Shown one piece after another: positions 27,663 to 36,139 of a DNA stretch of 44,908 nt. The DNA lies in assembly GCA_031291595.1 (NCBI GenBank), contig JARLIU010000029.1:1-44908 (forward strand). Direction: 5' to 3'. The number at the start of each line of letters is the position of its first letter. Position 1 is the stretch's first letter. Made by a program: the position numbers and the translations under genes. The notes beneath the pieces were generated by a model, which saw nothing but the letters and a program-made list of their open reading frames with translations, searched no databases and was not told the DNA's origin. This stretch comes from Ancalomicrobiaceae bacterium. GTDB taxonomy: Bacteria; Pseudomonadota; Alphaproteobacteria; Rhizobiales; Ancalomicrobiaceae.

Positions 27663-28441
27663 ACCTGTAGAACGGAAGACACGAGCAATTGCGTGTAGGG
27701 TTCGCGCGGATCGTCGAGCACCTGGTCGGTGAGGCCGGTCTCGATCACCCGTCCGGCCCGCATCACCATGATGCGATGCGACAAGAGCCGGGCGACGGCG
27801 AGATCGTGCGTGACGATGACGACGGCCAGCCCCAGGTCGGCGACGAGGCCGCGCAACAGATCGAGCAGCCTGGCCTGCACCGAGACGTCGAGCCCGCCGG
27901 TCGGCTCGTCCATGTAGACGAGGCGCGGCTGGGTGACGAGGTTGCGGGCGATCTGCAGCCGCTGCCGCATGCCGCCGGAGAACGTCTTCGGCGCATCGTC
28001 GACGCGGGCCAGGTCGATCTCGACGCGGCCCAGCCAGTCGAGCGCGGTCGCACGGATTTCGCCGTAGTGCCGGCTGCCGATCGCCATCAGCCGCTCGCCG
28101 ACGTTGCCGCCGGCCGAGATCCCCATCCTCAGCCCCTCGCGCGCGTCCTGGTGCACGAAGCCCCAATCAGTGCGCATGAGCAGCCGCCGCTCGGCCTCGT
28201 TCAGGCGATAGATGTCGCGCATCTCGCCGTCGCGCATGCGATAACAGACCGTGCCGGCGGTCGGTTCCAACCGGGTCGACAGCACCGACAGGAGCGTCGA
28301 TTTGCCGGAGCCCGATTCGCCCACCACGGCCAGGACTTCGCCGGCGAACAAATCGAACGAGACATCGGTGCAGCCGACGTGCCGGCCATACATCTTGGTA
28401 ATGCCGCGGGCCGTGAGCAGCGGCTGGTCGTCGGTGATCAT
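27659..28441 (-). CDS. phnK: C-P lyase system ATP-binding protein PhnK
   Basis: PhnK is the second ABC-type ATPase of C-P lyase and binds the PhnJ surface of the core complex. The 260-residue protein has GESGSGKST (Walker A), FSGGMRQRLQIARNL (signature), LVYMDEPTGGLDVSVQARLLDLL (Walker B) and a family-typical VCYRMRDGEMRDIYRLNEAERR insertion after the first strand. It starts with ATG at 28441, overlapping the phnJ stop by 4 bases, and its own stop overlaps phnL in the same way. Confidence 0.96.
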   Translation of the reverse strand: MITDDQPLLTARGITKMYGRHVGCTDVSFDLFAGEVLAVVGESGSGKSTLLSVLSTRLEPTAGTVCYRMRDGEMRDIYRLNEAERRLLMRTDWGFVHQDAREGLRMGISAGGNVGERLMAIGSRHYGEIRATALDWLGRVEIDLARVDDAPKTFSGGMRQRLQIARNLVTQPRLVYMDEPTGGLDVSVQARLLDLLRGLVADLGLAVVIVTHDLAVARLLSHRIMVMRAGRVIETGLTDQVLDDPREPYTQLLVSSVLQV

Positions 28442-29334
28442 GCCCGTGGCTCCTCATTCCCCAGCAACTCGCCGCGATGGCCGTCGGCGCGCCGCGTCTC
28501 GCAATTGTCGGTGTCGGAGCAGACGAACATCCGTCCGCCGCGATCGTCGAGGATCACCTCGTCGAGGTAGACGTCTGTCGCGCCGCACAGCGCGCAGGGC
28601 TTGTCGAACTTGTTGACCTCGAACGGATGGTCATCGAAGTCGAGGCTGACGACGTCGGTGTGCGGCGGCACGGCGTAGATGCGCTTCTCGCGACCGGCGC
28701 CGAACAGCTGCAGGGCCGGCGAGCGGTGCATCTTCGGATTGTCGAACTTCGGCGTCGGCGAAGGGTCCATCAGGTAGCGCCCGCCGACCATCACAGGATA
28801 GTCGTAGGTCTTGGCGATGCGGCCGTGCTTGGCGATGTCCTCGTAGAGCTTGACGTGCATCAGGCCGTATTCGGCCAGCGCATGCATCTTGCGGGTTTCC
28901 GTCTCGCGCGGCTCGAGGAACCTCAGCGGCTCGGGGATCGGCACCTGGTAGACCAGCACCTGGCCGGCACCGAGCGGCGTTTCCGGAATGCGGTGGCGGG
29001 TCTGGATGATGCTGGCGGCCGTGGTCGCGGTGGTGACGGCCACGCCTGCGGTCTTCTCGAAGAACTTGCGGATGGAGACGGCATTGGTGGTGTCGTCCGA
29101 GCCCTGATCGATCACCTTCAGCACGTCCGACGGCCCGATGATCGACGCCGTGACCTGCACACCGCCGGTGCCCCAGCCATAGGGCATCGGCATTTCACGG
29201 CTGGCGAACGGCACTTGATAGCCGGGAATGGCGATGGCCTTCAGGATCGCGCGGCGGATCATCCGCTTAGTCTGTTCGTCGAGGTAGGCGTAGTTGTAGG
29301 GTCTCGCAGCCTCTGCCGCAGCATTCGCGCTCAT
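28438..29334 (-). CDS. phnJ: C-P lyase catalytic subunit PhnJ (radical SAM-type)
   Basis: PhnJ breaks the carbon-phosphorus bond of ribose-1-alkylphosphonate 5-phosphate, using a 4Fe-4S cluster and S-adenosylmethionine. The 298-residue protein keeps all four functional cysteines near the C-terminus. Cys247, Cys250 and Cys272 correspond to the cluster ligands 241, 244 and 266 of E. coli, and Cys278 to the thiyl-radical Cys272, each shifted by exactly six. The opening YAYLDEQTKRMIRRAILKAIAIPGYQVPFASREMPMPYGWGTGG is typical. ATGA overlaps link it to phnI upstream and phnK downstream. An intact set of residues suggests a working enzyme. Confidence 0.97.
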   Translation of the reverse strand: MSANAAAEAARPYNYAYLDEQTKRMIRRAILKAIAIPGYQVPFASREMPMPYGWGTGGVQVTASIIGPSDVLKVIDQGSDDTTNAVSIRKFFEKTAGVAVTTATTAASIIQTRHRIPETPLGAGQVLVYQVPIPEPLRFLEPRETETRKMHALAEYGLMHVKLYEDIAKHGRIAKTYDYPVMVGGRYLMDPSPTPKFDNPKMHRSPALQLFGAGREKRIYAVPPHTDVVSLDFDDHPFEVNKFDKPCALCGATDVYLDEVILDDRGGRMFVCSDTDNCETRRADGHRGELLGNEEPRA

Positions 29335-30470
29335 TCGGCGGCCTCCCGATCTTCGGTCATGTCATCCGCCTCCGCCGGAATGGCTTCTTCCGGCTCATCG
29401 GCTCGCGCGGCGGCGGCGACCGCCCGCATTCGCCGGACGAGGCCGAGTTCAGCCTGGAAATCGACGTAATGCGGCAGCTTCAGGTGCTCGACGAAGCCGG
29501 TCGCCTGCACATTGTCGGAATGCGACAGCACGAACTCCTGGTCCTGCGCCGGCGCGGTCACGTCCTGGCCGAGGTCCTCGGCCCGGAGTGCCCGGTCGAC
29601 CAGCGCCATCGACATGGACTTGCGCTCGGACTGGCCGAAGACGAGCCCGTAGCCGCGGGTGAACTGCGGCGGCTCCGTCGCCGAGCCTTTGAACTGGTTG
29701 ACCATCTCGCATTCGGTCAGCTGCACCCGGCCGAGCGTCACGGCAAAGCCGAGTTCCTCGGCGAAGAATTCCACCTGCACTTCGCCGATGCGGATCTCGC
29801 CGACGAACGGATGACTGCCGCCGAAGCCGCGCTGGCTGGAATAGGCCAGCCCCAGGAGAAAGCCCTCATCGCCGCGCGCTAGGTTCTGCAGGCGCAAGTC
29901 TCGCCCCGCCGGGAAGGCGAGCGGCTCGCGGGTCAGGTCCCTGGGCGGATCGTCGCTGCGAGCGGCGTTGCGCTCGATCAGCCCTTCGTCGTTGAGGAGC
30001 CCCGTTACATGCGGCGCCGGCTCGAGCCCGGCCGGGTTTTCCGCCGGCCGCTCGGGCAGGGTCTCGCCGGCGAGACCGAAGTCGATCAGCCGATGGGTAT
30101 AGTCGAACGTCGGCCCGAGGATCTGCCCGCCCGGCAGGTCCTTGTAGGTCGCCGAGATTCGCCGCTCGACCACCATCCTGGAGGTCTCGACGGGAAGCGA
30201 ATAGCCGAAGCGCGGCAGCGTGGTTCGATAGGCGCGGGCGAGAAAGATCGCCTCGATCAGGTCGCCGCGCGCCTGTTTGATGGCAAGGCTGGCGACTTGC
30301 GGATCGTAGAGTGAGCCCTCCGCCATGACGCGCGCCACCGCCAGCTTCAACTGGCCGGCGATCTGCTCGGTGGAGATTTCCGCAATCTCCGGATCGCCGC
30401 GCCGGTCGTGGCCCAAGAGTCGATGCGCATTGTCGATGGCCTTTTCGCCACCCTTGACCGCCACATACAT
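29331..30470 (-). CDS. phnI: C-P lyase core subunit PhnI
   Basis: PhnI provides the nucleosidase activity that displaces adenine from ATP to attach the phosphonate to ribose triphosphate, and it forms the centre of the PhnG2H2I2J2 core. The 379-residue protein starts YVAVKGGEKAIDNAHRLLGHDRRGD, a signature opening. It contains QIAGQLKLAVARVMAEGSLYDPQVASLAIKQARGDLIEAIFLARAYRTTLPRFGYSLPVET and ends with the common TGFVEHLKLPHYVDFQAELGLVRRMR. The start codon overlaps the phnH stop by one base (TGATG). The C-terminal tail is acidic and Ala-rich. Confidence 0.97.
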   Translation of the reverse strand: MYVAVKGGEKAIDNAHRLLGHDRRGDPEIAEISTEQIAGQLKLAVARVMAEGSLYDPQVASLAIKQARGDLIEAIFLARAYRTTLPRFGYSLPVETSRMVVERRISATYKDLPGGQILGPTFDYTHRLIDFGLAGETLPERPAENPAGLEPAPHVTGLLNDEGLIERNAARSDDPPRDLTREPLAFPAGRDLRLQNLARGDEGFLLGLAYSSQRGFGGSHPFVGEIRIGEVQVEFFAEELGFAVTLGRVQLTECEMVNQFKGSATEPPQFTRGYGLVFGQSERKSMSMALVDRALRAEDLGQDVTAPAQDQEFVLSHSDNVQATGFVEHLKLPHYVDFQAELGLVRRMRAVAAAARADEPEEAIPAEADDMTEDREAAE

Positions 30471-31114
30471 CAGAAGCCCTCCTCTTCGATGCGGGTCGAG
30501 CGCGGCAGCCCGAGAATGCCGGCACCGTCGGTGACGATCAGGTCGACGCCTTGCGGGAAGCGGGCGCGGTTGTCGGCAAGCGCCGCAACGAGGCCGGCGT
30601 TGACCGGGCCGAAGCCGATGCGGGCGGTATCTGCAATGCCGGGGCCGGTGAGCCTCAGCCGCACACTGCCTTCGCCCGACACGTCACCGAGTTCGGCGAC
30701 TTGCACGATCAGCGTGGTCGAGCGATCCGGATAATCGAGCGTGCCCGGTGCGAAAGCGTCGAGCCGGTCGAGCGACGTCGGATCGGCGATCAGCGCAAAC
30801 GATGCCTCGCCGGCGCTATCGGTGATGCGGCTGCCGCAATGGAAGCTGAGGAACGCCCCGACATCGGCATTGCGCGCGGCCTCGTCGAGGAAGATCGGCG
30901 TTTCGTAGTCGGCGAGCGCCAGCAGGATCGCCGCCGCAGCGGGCGTGATCGGCGCCGGCGCATCGATCGTCCCGGTCAGAGTCTCCGGCAAGGCATGGAT
31001 CGTGCCGGGCTCGGCGAGTGCCGCCATGACGGTGCGGAACACCGTCTGCGACTGCATCACCGGATCGGCGAGACCCGGTCTGGGGGAGATGGCGAACAGC
31101 GCTTCGACCGGCAT
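30470..31114 (-). CDS. phnH: C-P lyase core subunit PhnH
   Basis: PhnH is a structural subunit of the C-P lyase core, required for activity, with a fold related to PLP-dependent transferases but no cofactor. The 214-residue protein has the family segment FRTVMAALAEPGTIHALP, then LALADYETPIFLDEAARN, FLSFHCGSRIT and TLDYPDRSTTLIVQV, with FPQGVDLIVTDGAGILGLPRSTRI at the end. The ATG at 31114 shares one base with the phnG stop (TGATG) and fits the family start; the frame extends to 31261 but that part lies within phnG. Confidence 0.95.
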   Translation of the reverse strand: MPVEALFAISPRPGLADPVMQSQTVFRTVMAALAEPGTIHALPETLTGTIDAPAPITPAAAAILLALADYETPIFLDEAARNADVGAFLSFHCGSRITDSAGEASFALIADPTSLDRLDAFAPGTLDYPDRSTTLIVQVAELGDVSGEGSVRLRLTGPGIADTARIGFGPVNAGLVAALADNRARFPQGVDLIVTDGAGILGLPRSTRIEEEGF

Positions 31115-31584
31115 CAGTCCTCTCCGCGCACAAGAGTGAAGAAATCGACTTTCGTGGCGGCGACCTGCGCCTGCCGGGCGCCGCGTGCGACGGCGAGCCG
31201 AGCTTCGACTGTCGCGACGATGTCGCGCTCGATCGTCTCGCGGGTCTCCGGCCGCTGCCACAATGCGTCGGCGATGGCCGCCAGCCGCGCCTTCGCGACG
31301 TCGCGGCCGAGCACATAGGCATGGCCGACCTCGCCGCTCGCAAGCCGGACCGAGGCGCGGGCGACGCTCGCCTCGCCGAGATTGAAGGCATTGCCGTCGC
31401 CGCCGATGCGGCCGCGCAGCATCACCAGCCCGGCTTCGGGGCGGCGCAGGTCGACGCTGGCGCGTGCCGCCTCGATACCGGTCAACACCTCGGCCAGTTC
31501 CTCGAAGCGCGCCTCGGCGAAGGCGGCCATTGCCCGCTGGCGCGCCGCCACCTCGGGCGCCTCTCGTGTCGCGGCTTCGATCAT
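31114..31584 (-). CDS. phnG: C-P lyase core subunit PhnG
   Basis: PhnG supports PhnI in coupling phosphonate to ribose triphosphate. The 156-residue protein is close to the E. coli length (about 150) and shows RQRAMAAFAEARFEELAEVL, a basic central part with MLRGRIGGDGNAFNLGEASVARASVRLASGEVGHAYVLGRD, and a C-terminal helix ending TKVDFFTLVRGED. The ATG at 31584 is chosen because GGAGA lies 8 bases before it; another ATG at 31599 would add five residues. It follows the MOSC gene by about 90 bases and starts the coupled phnGHIJKL string. Confidence 0.95.
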   Translation of the reverse strand: MIEAATREAPEVAARQRAMAAFAEARFEELAEVLTGIEAARASVDLRRPEAGLVMLRGRIGGDGNAFNLGEASVARASVRLASGEVGHAYVLGRDVAKARLAAIADALWQRPETRETIERDIVATVEARLAVARGARQAQVAATKVDFFTLVRGED

Positions 31585-31672
31585 CGACTGCGTCTCCATT
31601 GTTGCAGGACCGGCAAGCATTCGTCCCTCTCCATGACCGGTCGATGACGTAACCGGCCGGCCGCCGCAGGGC

Positions 31673-32233
31673 TCATACCCGTTCGAGCCGGACGTGCGGC
31701 CCCTCCGGCAGAGTGATCGCGATGGCATCGCCCGGACGGATGAGCCCGCCCTGCAGGACCACGCCCATGATGCCGGCCTTGCGCACCAGGTTGCCCTCGG
31801 CGTCGCGGTCGAGAACGGCATGGGTGAGCCCGTCCTGATAGTCGTTCAACTGCTGGCAAGGGTTGCGGAGGCCGGTCACCTCGACGACGGCTTCGGTGCC
31901 GAACGTCAGCCGCGCGCCGCGCGGCAGGCCGAGAAGATCGATGCCGCGGGTGGTGACGTTCTCGCCCATCACGCCGGCTGCGACGCGGAAGCCGCGGGCC
32001 ATCAACTCGTCGATGAGTTCGGCATGGATCAGATGCACCTGCCTGAGGTTCGGCTGGGTCGGATCCTGTTTGACGCGCGAGCGGTGCTGCACGGTGACGC
32101 CGCAATGCGCGTCGCCCTCGACGCCGAGACCGGCCAACAGCCGGATCCGCGCCTGGGGCGGCTTGGAAAACGCGTGCGTCGGGTGGGCCGCGACGGCGAC
32201 GACCTCGGGGCGCTCGGCAGGTGCTTTGGCCAT
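31673..32233 (-). CDS. MOSC domain-containing protein
   Basis: The 186-residue protein is mostly a MOSC domain, the fold found at the C-terminus of molybdenum-cofactor sulfurases. Visible features are ARIRLLAGLGVEGDAHCGVTVQHRS near the start, LRQVHLIHAELIDEL, GVMGENVTTRGIDLLGLPRGARL, and the conserved Cys in VTGLRNPCQQLNDY. It would handle sulfur or bind a metal-sulfur group; its substrate is unknown. ATG at 32233 has GGAG just upstream. It is the first gene behind three PhnF-type operators and in line with phnGHIJKL, so it is expected to be controlled with phosphonate degradation. Why a MOSC protein is needed there is open. Confidence 0.88.
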   Translation of the reverse strand: MAKAPAERPEVVAVAAHPTHAFSKPPQARIRLLAGLGVEGDAHCGVTVQHRSRVKQDPTQPNLRQVHLIHAELIDELMARGFRVAAGVMGENVTTRGIDLLGLPRGARLTFGTEAVVEVTGLRNPCQQLNDYQDGLTHAVLDRDAEGNLVRKAGIMGVVLQGGLIRPGDAIAITLPEGPHVRLERV

Positions 32234-32253
32234 TTGCGGCTCCGTCAGGAAAG

Positions 32254-32315
32254 AGGTATAGACCATTGCGATGGCGAGAGGTCTATACCTCGTTCCGATC
32301 GAAAGGTCTATACCT
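32254..32315. promoter_or_regulatory. Three PhnF operator palindromes
   Basis: AGGTATAGACCA at 32254-32265 and AGGTCTATACCT at 32279-32290 and 32304-32315 are the same near-palindromic site, repeated with exactly 25-base spacing. The published mycobacterial PhnF operator, TGGTATAGACCA, has the same core. The sites sit between the divergent MOSC-phnGHIJKL operon (start 32233) and phnF (start 32370) and contain TATA-like hexamers, so a repressor bound there could block both promoters. Binding itself is inferred. Confidence 0.85.
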
Positions 32316-32369
32316 CTTGTGCGCCAAAGCGGGTAAAATCGGCACGACGGAATCGGAGCTTTCCCGGCT

Positions 32370-33128
32370 ATGGACAATGAATTAGACGGCAAACAAAAAG
32401 CCGGGCCGCCGTTGTGGCGCCGCGTCGAGACGGCGCTCCGGCAACAGATCCTCGGCGGCGGCTTCAAGCCCGGGGCGCAATTGCCCTCCGACCGGCAGAT
32501 CGCCACCGCTTATGGCGCCAGCCGCATGACGGCCCGGCGCGCGCTCGCCGCCCTGGAACAGGAGGGGCTGCTCAGGATCGAGCACGGCAACGGCACCTTC
32601 GTCAGCGACGATGCGCTGGTACGCTACCGGCTCGGCGGCAGCCGCGTCCGCTTCGGCCAGGATTTCATTCCGGCCAATCCGTCGACATCGCTCTTTCGCA
32701 AGCTGGTCGGTGCGACGACTCGCGCTGCCGATCGGGAATTGGCCGGCAAGCTGCAGATCGCCGAGGGCGAGGAAGTGCTCGTCATCGTCGTCGCCGGCTA
32801 TGCCGGCGAGACGCCGATCTCGCTCGGCCGCCGCCACTGCGCGCTGCGGCGCTTCGCCGGGCTCGACAAAGCCTTCGAAAGCGAAGGCTCGTTCACCCGC
32901 GCGCTCAAGGCTTACGGTGTCGAGGATTACCACCGCGCCTCGACCGAGGTCATCGCCCGCATGCCGACGCCCGAGGAGGCGAAATTCCTGGCCCAGCCGC
33001 GCTCGCAGCCGGTGCTCGCCTATGCCGCCACCGACGTCGAGACGGCGACGGCTGAGGTCATCTCCTACCATCTTGGCTGTTTCGCCGCCGAGCGGGTGGT
33101 GATCTCGATCGATGGCGCGAGCGACTGA
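32370..33128 (+). CDS. phnF: Phosphonate operon repressor PhnF (GntR/HutC family)
   Basis: This 252-residue transcription factor has an N-terminal winged helix-turn-helix (about residues 14-80: GFKPGAQLPSDRQIATAYGASRMTARRALAALEQEGLLRIEHGNGTFV) and a C-terminal UTRA ligand-binding domain (from about residue 100, with TTRAADRELAGKLQIAEGEEVLVI and the late TDVETATAEVISYHLGCFAAERV). PhnF represses phn genes until phosphonate or phosphate shortage signals arrive. It is divergent from the MOSC-phnGHIJKL operon, and three operator-like palindromes fill the space between, so it probably also controls itself. It converges with phnE. Confidence 0.94.
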   Translation: MDNELDGKQKAGPPLWRRVETALRQQILGGGFKPGAQLPSDRQIATAYGASRMTARRALAALEQEGLLRIEHGNGTFVSDDALVRYRLGGSRVRFGQDFIPANPSTSLFRKLVGATTRAADRELAGKLQIAEGEEVLVIVVAGYAGETPISLGRRHCALRRFAGLDKAFESEGSFTRALKAYGVEDYHRASTEVIARMPTPEEAKFLAQPRSQPVLAYAATDVETATAEVISYHLGCFAAERVVISIDGASD

Positions 33129-33204
33129 GGCAACGCCCCAGCCTTCGCCGACTCCCGCATCCGGTACGGCTTCGCCCCTCCGGCTCCGGCCGCCGAGCGA
33201 TGCC

Positions 33205-34089
33205 TCAGTGCGCGGCTTTTGCCCGCTCGTTGCCGATAATGGCAAACCGCACCTTGGTCGAGACAGTGTCGATGACGGCGACGGTGATCAGCATCAACAG
33301 CGTCAGGAAGGCGACATGCTGCCACTCGTTCAGCCGGATCTGCTCCTGGAAATGCGCGCCGATGCCGCCGGCGCCGACGATGCCGATGATGGTCGCCGAG
33401 CGGGTGTTCGATTCCATCTGATACAGCATCTGGCTGATCAGCACCGGCAGGACGCCCGGCAACAGGCCGAAGCGCACGCGGTGGAGCGGACTGCCGCCGG
33501 TCGAGATGACGCCTTCGGCCGCCTTCTGGTCGGCGGCCTCGATCGCTTCGGAGAACAGCTTGCCGAACAGGCCGAAGTCGGACGTCATAATGGCGAGCAC
33601 GCCGGCGAACGGGCCGAGGCCGACGACATTGATCCAGATGAGCGCCCAGATCAGCTTGTCGACGCTTCTGACTGCGTCGAGCCCGCGCCGGGTGAAGAAG
33701 TGCACGGCCTTCTGCGCCACGACGTTGCGCGCGGCGATGAAGCCGAAGGGCACGGCGAAGATGGCGGCCAGCAGCGTGCCGAGGAAGGCGATGGCGATCG
33801 TCTCCAGCATGGCATGCAGGTAGAGGAACAGATTTTCCGTACTGCCGTACGTCGGCGGCAGCATCACCGAGACGAACTGGCCGAGCCGGGCGAAACCGGT
33901 CAGGACCCGCGACCACTCGATATCGAGGAAGATGACCGCGGCAACAGCGATGCCGATCGAGGTGACGACCGTGCCGAGCACCTTGGCCCGCGTCGCCCAA
34001 TCGGTGCGGAAGATCTCGGGATGACGCGCGGTGATCGATTGCGGATCGGCCATCACCGCTTGGAAGATCGAGGGATGGGCAGCAGTCAT
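33205..34089 (-). CDS. phnE: Phosphonate ABC importer permease PhnE (second)
   Basis: This 294-residue inner-membrane permease is paired with the phnE just upstream; the two form the channel of PhnCDE. It has about six membrane segments (VLGTVVTSIGIAVAAVIFL, ETIAIAFLGTLLAAIFAVPFGFIAA and others), the long cytoplasmic coupling region around SEAIEAADQKAAEGVISTGGSPLHRVRFGLLPGVLP, and GIVGAGGIGAHFQEQI. The ATG at 34089 shares a base with the stop of the first phnE (TGATG). It is the last gene of the phnCDEE operon and converges with phnF. Confidence 0.94.
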   Translation of the reverse strand: MTAAHPSIFQAVMADPQSITARHPEIFRTDWATRAKVLGTVVTSIGIAVAAVIFLDIEWSRVLTGFARLGQFVSVMLPPTYGSTENLFLYLHAMLETIAIAFLGTLLAAIFAVPFGFIAARNVVAQKAVHFFTRRGLDAVRSVDKLIWALIWINVVGLGPFAGVLAIMTSDFGLFGKLFSEAIEAADQKAAEGVISTGGSPLHRVRFGLLPGVLPVLISQMLYQMESNTRSATIIGIVGAGGIGAHFQEQIRLNEWQHVAFLTLLMLITVAVIDTVSTKVRFAIIGNERAKAAH

Positions 34090-34985
34090 CAGTGTCCGGC
34101 CTCCCGGCTGATCAGGCGACTGCGCACCACTTCCGTTGCCAGGTCGAGCACGCTGACGGTGGCAACGATCAGGATCAGAATGGCGCTGACGTCCGAATAA
34201 TAGAACTTGCGGATCGCCTCGATCAGATCCTGGCCGATGCCGCCGGCGCCGACCAGGCCCATGATGGCGCCCTCGCGCACGTTGATCTCAAAGCGCAACA
34301 GCGCGTAGGAGACGAAATTCGACAGGATCTGCGGCACGATGGCAAAGCGCACCGACGCGACCCAGGTTGCCCCCGTCGAGGTCATGCCTTCCATCGCCCT
34401 GAGGTCGGCGTTCTCCACCACTTCGAAGAACAGTTTGCCGAGCGACCCGGCGGTATGGATGGCGAGCGCCAGGACGCCGGGCAGCGGCCCGAAGCCGAAG
34501 GCGACGACGAAAATCATGGCGAAGGCGATTTCCGGAACGGTGCGGCAGAACTCCAGCAGCCGCCGGACAACGAACAGGATGAGGCGCGAGCGCACCAGGT
34601 TGCGGGCGGCGAGGAAGGCGGCGAAGAAGGCGACAATGCCGCCGACCAAGGTGCCGAGATAGGCGATCAGGATGGTCTCGCCGATCAGCCGCGACCAGCG
34701 GGCGATGCCCCAGAACCATTCGGCAGGATCGCTAAAGGTCAGCTGTCCCGAGTGCGGGCCGGAATCGAGCACGAAGATGCGGCCGATATAGCTGGTGAAG
34801 GCGGTGATGTGGCTGAAGAACTTGACGAGGTCGACCTCGCCGAAAATGGCCGAGAAGCCGATCATGCCGACGACCAGGGCCGCGCCGACGAGCGTCTTCG
34901 TCCGCTTGGCGGCGATGGCGCCAGTGTATTGCCCTTCGAGCTGGGCCAGTCTCAAGGGCGGCAGAGAGGGGACGCCGGTGGCCAA
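34089..34985 (-). CDS. phnE: Phosphonate ABC importer permease PhnE (first)
   Basis: This 298-residue permease is homologous to its downstream partner, with membrane segments including TLVGAALVVGMIGFSAIF and TILIAYLGTLVGGIVAFFAAFLAA. Its coupling loop is NADLRAMEGMTSTGATWVASVRFAIVPQILSNF, and it has GLVGAGGIGQDLIEAI. The start is TTG at 34985, preceded by GAGGACC, as no ATG fits. Unusually, it is separated from phnD by about 155 bases that contain a REP-like hairpin, so the binding protein may be made in larger amount than the permeases. Confidence 0.92.
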   Translation of the reverse strand: MATGVPSLPPLRLAQLEGQYTGAIAAKRTKTLVGAALVVGMIGFSAIFGEVDLVKFFSHITAFTSYIGRIFVLDSGPHSGQLTFSDPAEWFWGIARWSRLIGETILIAYLGTLVGGIVAFFAAFLAARNLVRSRLILFVVRRLLEFCRTVPEIAFAMIFVVAFGFGPLPGVLALAIHTAGSLGKLFFEVVENADLRAMEGMTSTGATWVASVRFAIVPQILSNFVSYALLRFEINVREGAIMGLVGAGGIGQDLIEAIRKFYYSDVSAILILIVATVSVLDLATEVVRSRLISREAGH

Positions 34986-35062
34986 GGAGGTCCTCTTCGG
35001 ATCGTTTCGAAACGGCGCTGCAAGCGCGGGTCAACTGCGCGCTCGGGCGCGGGCTGCAGCCA

Positions 35063-35093
35063 AGGCCTCTCCCCTCTGGTCGGGGAGGGCCCT
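35063..35093. repeat. REP-like hairpin between phnD and phnE
   Basis: The 12-base arms 35063-35074 and 35082-35093 pair with one mismatch and one G-T pair over a 7-base loop (TCTGGTC). It lies in the spacer between phnD and the first phnE on the transcribed strand. Such hairpins can protect the upstream message or cut transcription, raising the level of binding protein over permease. Confidence 0.55.
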
Positions 35094-35141
35094 GGTCGCA
35101 TGGTTCGGAATGCGCTCAAGCGCTTTCCGGCAGGCGAACGA

Positions 35142-36071
35142 TCAGCTCTTCTTGCGCAGCGAGTCGATGAATTTCACCAGTTCGATGGTCGATTCGTAGT
35201 CCTTGTCGGCGATCGGGGTGAAGCTCTGCTTCTGGCCGTCCCAGATCTTGTCGTAAACGGCCTTGTTCTTGGTGGCCGTGTCGAGGAAGGCCTTCTTGAC
35301 GGCGGCCTTCAGGTCGTCGGGCAGATCGGAGAGCACGACGTAGGGGCCGTTCAGGATCGCCGACGAGGTGTTGATGATGCGGAACTCGTCCTTCTTGAAC
35401 GGCGTGCCGTCCTCATGCTTCAGGATGCCCTTGGTCAGCATCTGCTGCAGCGTGGAATCATTGTCGTTGGTCCACTGATTGGCGGCCATGTCGACCGAGC
35501 CCTGGGAGAGGGCGAGGACGGCGTTCTCGTGGCTGCCGGTGTAGACGACCTTGCCGAAGTAATCTTCCGGCTTGATGCTGTGCTTGTTCAGTTCGAAGCG
35601 CGGAACATTGTTGCCGGAGGTGGAGTTCGGGTCGACGAGACCGAGGTTCTTACCCTTCAGGTCCTCGATCTTCTGGTAGGGGCTCTTGGCGAGCACATAG
35701 AACACCGAATAGTAGCCGGTCGAGCCGTCGCCGTTCTTGTCGGTGGCGAAGGCTTCGGTCTTGACGCCGGTGATCTTGGCACGGGCAAACGACGCGGCAC
35801 CGAAGTTGGCGATCTGGATGTTGCCGGCGCGCTGGCCTTCGATGACGGCGGCGTAGTCCTGCGCGACGCGCATGTTGACCTTCACGCCGAGTTCCTTCGA
35901 CAGGTAGTCGACGAAGGGGCCCCAGCGGTTGAGCGTGTCGGCGCCATTCTCGACCGGCACGATGGCGAAGGTCAGTTCCGGATACTTGGCCTTCCAGTCG
36001 TCGGCCGCATGGGCGGGGGCGACGAGGGCGGCGGCGGCGAGCGCGCCAAGAACGAGACGGCGGGTCAGCAT
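35142..36071 (-). CDS. phnD: Phosphonate ABC importer substrate-binding protein PhnD
   Basis: This periplasmic receptor for alkylphosphonates delivers them to PhnE. The 309-residue precursor has a signal peptide (RRLVLGALAAAALVAPAHA, cleavage likely before ADDW). The mature protein shows LTFAIVPVENGADTLNRWGPFVDYLSKELGV, the type I phosphonate-binding start, then NFGAASFARA, LGLVDPNSTSGNNVPRFEL (the Ser/Thr-rich phosphonate pocket) and TGSHENAVLALSQGSVDMAANQ. ATG at 36071 is preceded by GGGAG. It is the second gene of phnCDEE. Confidence 0.95.
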   Translation of the reverse strand: MLTRRLVLGALAAAALVAPAHAADDWKAKYPELTFAIVPVENGADTLNRWGPFVDYLSKELGVKVNMRVAQDYAAVIEGQRAGNIQIANFGAASFARAKITGVKTEAFATDKNGDGSTGYYSVFYVLAKSPYQKIEDLKGKNLGLVDPNSTSGNNVPRFELNKHSIKPEDYFGKVVYTGSHENAVLALSQGSVDMAANQWTNDNDSTLQQMLTKGILKHEDGTPFKKDEFRIINTSSAILNGPYVVLSDLPDDLKAAVKKAFLDTATKNKAVYDKIWDGQKQSFTPIADKDYESTIELVKFIDSLRKKS

Positions 36072-36139
36072 GCTAGGTCTCCCGGTTAATAAGCACGTGA
36101 GTGATTGGGGCTTGCGCCGGATCGGCGACGAGCCGCCGG

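Noticed and set aside
34092-36089. 665-codon plus-strand frame over phnE and phnD
   Set aside because: Antisense to well-supported transporter genes and without recognisable domains.
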